A DNA stretch of 64,000 nucleotides from CALKJP01 sp046299555 (lineage in GTDB: Bacteria; Bacteroidota; Bacteroidia; JACCXN01): assembly GCA_046299555.1 (NCBI GenBank), contig JBKBHS010000002.1, forward strand, positions 248,001-312,000, given 5' to 3'. How positions within the stretch are numbered: position 1 is the first letter of the stretch; each line of letters starts with the position of its first letter. Below the pieces are notes generated by a model. The model ran no database searches. It saw nothing but the letters and a program-made list of their open reading frames with translations, and was not told where the DNA came from. Both the position numbers and the translations under genes were made by a program. Positions 61,786 through 64,000 of the stretch are shown in pieces.

Positions 61786-63423
61786 CTATCTATGAATCAA
61801 CAACTTATTTGAGTATAAAATTTGGTTATTCGAAGAAATTCTAAGAAAATAAACGCCATTATTTAAATGGTTAACATCAATATAATTATTAGATAGCATT
61901 GTATATTCTTTTTTGATAGTTCTTCCGGAAAAATCGATAATTTCTATTTCTAATGGTTGATTATTAAAATCAGGAATATTGAAATAAACTTTATCATTTG
62001 CGGGATTTGGGTAAACCGAAATTTCTGATAGGGTTTGTATATCCGAATTAATACTCAGTAGAGGGCATAAATCGCTTGTGGGTAATGAAAAATTTTCTAC
62101 AGATAATGATATAGGAAACTGCGTTATAGAAGAATTTTGAATTAATAATGTGTTGCTGATAACTTCTGAGTTAAATAAATTAGTATCTGATACAAAATTT
62201 ATTGTACTATCTGTTTTGTAGCAACTAAAATTTAAATCATTAGATATTTTAAGAAAATATGGTATATTATAATTAATTGCTTCCTTTTTTTCAAAATTAT
62301 CAAACACATAAAAAAAATTATTAGAAATACAATACTTATTTCCTCCAGAATAAAATGAAGGATATGAATATGTGTAATTAGTATCATTTAAACTATAAAA
62401 AATTAAAGAGGAAGCATTATTATTAAAATTAAATTTTCCAACCCCCTTTCTAATATTCATATTTGTATAGGTTGTATCATAATTTATAAAATCTGCTAAA
62501 TAATAGAAATTGTTATTTTCATATTGTAAATTAATTGTTCCAAGTAAATAATTTGCATTTGATTGCATTATTTTAGATTCTATTAAATTTCCATTATTCA
62601 AATCAAATTTTGAAAAAAATAAATATTCAAATAAGCCTAAAGGTGCTACCATATTCATTGAACCTGCAATTAAAAAATTATTATTATCTATAAAAATTGA
62701 CTTCCCATGCCTGTAAGAAAAATTATTTCCAAATGATTTTGACCAAATCAGATTACCATTTGAATTAATTTTGAATACACATAAAGAATTTAAATCTTTC
62801 ATTACACCAATAATATCTTCATTAGTTGTGATTTTTATGTCAAATCCAGGAGTTTTATTTTCGTTGCATGTTAAACTTTTTACCCAAATTTCTGAAAATG
62901 TATATTTATCTAACTTTACGATAAATGCTCCATTATGAAAGCTAAAAAGAATATATAAATTATTATTGTGCTCTAAAATTTTATGATCCGAATAATTCAT
63001 ATTATTATGATTAATCTTTAAAAATGTTGAATTAACGATTTGATTATTGATTAACTTAATTAAAATATAACCCTCATTATCATTTATTGAATTATCATAG
63101 GCATTTAATAAAATATACGAAGTTGAATCATTTATTTGTTTAATTGTAGAATTAAAATCATATAAATAAAATAAATTATTAATTATTGATATTTTTTTAA
63201 ATTGTTTTTGATTTGTGTTAACATCTTCATCTAATAAGATTATTGAATGTTTACTATTATTAAAATCCAAGTAATTGAGAACACCTTTAAATTTATTATT
63301 TTTAATATCGCACGAAGATGCATAAAGATGAAAATTATCATTTATGGTATAAGGCACATAATAACTCTGCCCATAAACATGAATACTTAAAATTGTAAGC
63401 AACGGAAATAAAATCTTTTTCAT
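61786..63423 (-). CDS. Exported protein with a type IX secretion C-terminal sorting domain
   Basis: A 545-residue protein with signal peptide (MKKILFPLLTILSIHVYGQS). The body (20-440) is rich in Asn, Tyr and Ile and has WSKSFGNNFSYRHGKSIFID-type beta-propeller-like blocks. The last ~80 residues form a type A C-terminal sorting domain: SVYPNPANDKVYFNIP, IEIIDFSGRTIKKEY and LNNGVYFLRISSNNQILYSN with the terminal KLLIHR. This domain directs secretion and surface anchoring through the type IX system. Its A+T content is higher than that of its neighbours. The ligand or role is unknown. Confidence 0.83.
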   Translation of the reverse strand: MKKILFPLLTILSIHVYGQSYYVPYTINDNFHLYASSCDIKNNKFKGVLNYLDFNNSKHSIILLDEDVNTNQKQFKKISIINNLFYLYDFNSTIKQINDSTSYILLNAYDNSINDNEGYILIKLINNQIVNSTFLKINHNNMNYSDHKILEHNNNLYILFSFHNGAFIVKLDKYTFSEIWVKSLTCNENKTPGFDIKITTNEDIIGVMKDLNSLCVFKINSNGNLIWSKSFGNNFSYRHGKSIFIDNNNFLIAGSMNMVAPLGLFEYLFFSKFDLNNGNLIESKIMQSNANYLLGTINLQYENNNFYYLADFINYDTTYTNMNIRKGVGKFNFNNNASSLIFYSLNDTNYTYSYPSFYSGGNKYCISNNFFYVFDNFEKKEAINYNIPYFLKISNDLNFSCYKTDSTINFVSDTNLFNSEVISNTLLIQNSSITQFPISLSVENFSLPTSDLCPLLSINSDIQTLSEISVYPNPANDKVYFNIPDFNNQPLEIEIIDFSGRTIKKEYTMLSNNYIDVNHLNNGVYFLRISSNNQILYSNKLLIHR

Positions 63424-63465
63424 AAAAAAATATTTAAAGATTACTAAGCTAATTTATAATAATTT

Positions 63466-63502
63466 ATCAAAAAAACAAACGCCCATCCAAAATGGAAGGG
63501 CG
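63466..63502 (-). terminator. Intrinsic terminator after lon
   Basis: On the minus strand a G/C stem (CGCCC / GGGCG with an inner TCC / GGA and one mismatch) around a 5-base loop, followed by a T-rich run. It lies 43 bases before the start of the cargo protein gene. Confidence 0.82.
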
Positions 63503-63507
63503 CTGTT

Positions 63508-63559
63508 GGTTAACACTTAAAAAACCGCAATAAGTTAACCACGCTTATTGCTAAAGCGT
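63508..63559 (-). repeat. Two further hairpins in the lon 3' untranslated region
   Basis: A 10-bp stem with a 2-base bulge (GGTTAA..CTTA / TAAG.TTAACC, 63508-63540) and a short stem ACGCTT / AAGCGT (63541-63559) lie between the lon stop and the terminator. They may stabilise the mRNA end or bind protein; that is inference. Confidence 0.5.
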
Positions 63560-63568
63560 CTTTAGAAT

Positions 63569-64000
63569 TTATGCTACTTTTAAAGCATCTTTTACTTTTT
63601 CTTTTAATAATGCATGGCGCAATACTTCGTGCATTTCTTTTACATAAATAAATTTTAAGCCTTTAATATAGTTTGGATTTATATCCAACACATCTTTTTT
63701 ATTATCAGCAGAAAGAATAATTTCTTTAATTCCGGCACGCTTTGCTGCTAAAATTTTTTCTTTAATACCTCCTACCGGTAAAACTTTTCCCCTTAGAGTT
63801 ATTTCGCCAGTCATTGCAATATGAGAGCGAACCTTGCGTTGTGTAAACGCTGATGCTATTGCTGTTAATATGGTAATTCCGGCACTTGGTCCATCTTTCG
63901 GCACAGCCCCTTCGGGTACATGCACATGCACATTCCATTTTTCAAACACATCGTCATCTAAATCAATAAGTGAACTATGGGCTTTTAAATATTCCATGGC
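63569..64000 (-). CDS. lon: ATP-dependent protease Lon, C-terminal proteolytic domain (partial)
   Basis: About 144 codons of the protease domain of Lon, cut by the right edge of the window. The catalytic Ser is in the family motif KDGPSAGIT and its partner Lys in GIKEKILAAKRAG, as in the Ser-Lys dyad. Lon degrades damaged and regulatory proteins. The frame continues upstream beyond 64000; the ATG at 63997 is only an internal methionine. The tail KDALKVA is the natural end. Confidence 0.95.
   Translation of the reverse strand, partial: AMEYLKAHSSLIDLDDDVFEKWNVHVHVPEGAVPKDGPSAGITILTAIASAFTQRKVRSHIAMTGEITLRGKVLPVGGIKEKILAAKRAGIKEIILSADNKKDVLDINPNYIKGLKFIYVKEMHEVLRHALLKEKVKDALKVA

Noticed and set aside
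1..64000. CRISPR arrays, IS elements, prophage or restriction systems
   Set aside because: No regularly spaced repeats, transposase, integrase, cas or methylase/endonuclease genes were found in any frame; the gene content is core-like.

Overview
The window is AT-rich chromosomal DNA from a member of the Bacteroidota. Support for this: the gene set is typical of that phylum (fused E1 alpha/beta dehydrogenase, IcmF fused mutase, DUF4835/PorD-like protein beside coaBC, an Rpb6-like omega subunit, a carboxypeptidase-regulatory TonB-type receptor, a type IX secretion C-terminal sorting domain). Many genes carry the phylum-specific -7 box TAnnTTTG, several with a TTG/TTTG -33 box 18-22 nt upstream, and Shine-Dalgarno sequences are mostly absent. 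It looks like ordinary core genome: I see no phage, IS element, CRISPR array, tRNA or rRNA. Both ends cut a gene (yidC on the left, lon on the right).

Layout. 1-10.7 kb: yidC end; a minus-strand operon of E1 dehydrogenase, universal stress protein, cation/proton antiporter and a small membrane protein; an orphan TPR histidine kinase; an enoyl-CoA hydratase; then the operon leucine dehydrogenase-nusB-DUF1573 lipoprotein-yajC. 11-19 kb: pnp, rpsO, accD, class I aldolase, and a catabolic set (PaaY-like, 3-oxoadipyl-CoA-type thiolase, PaaI thioesterase, HMG-CoA lyase). 19-29 kb: secreted or membrane proteins of unknown role, a secreted EEP-fold phosphoesterase, cmk, an NlpC/P60 lipoprotein, rpsP-rimM, a membrane metallophosphoesterase and a di-haem cytochrome c peroxidase. 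29.5-39.6 kb: clpB, msrA, a TrmH-type methyltransferase, a lytic transglycosylase, an rRNA pseudouridine synthase, a GNAT/NTP-pyrophosphatase fusion, corA and a WbqC-like protein. 39.8-50 kb: a TonB-type receptor, the terC-bioF-bioD-bioA-LOG operon, pruA and truC. 50-64 kb: the bamD-rpoZ-coaBC-DUF4835-ion channel operon, a serine palmitoyltransferase-like enzyme, the operon icmF-TPR-TPR, a type IX secretion cargo protein, and lon.

Themes. Branched-chain amino acid and acyl-CoA catabolism recurs (E1 dehydrogenase, leucine dehydrogenase, HMG-CoA lyase, IcmF, enoyl-CoA hydratase, thiolase). Envelope biogenesis is the second theme (YidC, YajC, BamD, lytic transglycosylase, NlpC/P60, sphingolipid synthesis, type IX secretion).

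I found no clear new defence or mobile system. The items most worth a second look are: a GNAT-MazG-like fusion; two co-transcribed TPR membrane proteins that keep the linker normally leading to a SpoIIE phosphatase but have no phosphatase, placed behind icmF; two opposed G/C-rich palindromic elements read in frame inside IcmF; strong hairpin/T-tract terminators placed just in front of the next tandem gene at six sites with no promoter between; and -7 boxes that abut the start codons of three envelope genes, which suggests leaderless mRNAs.
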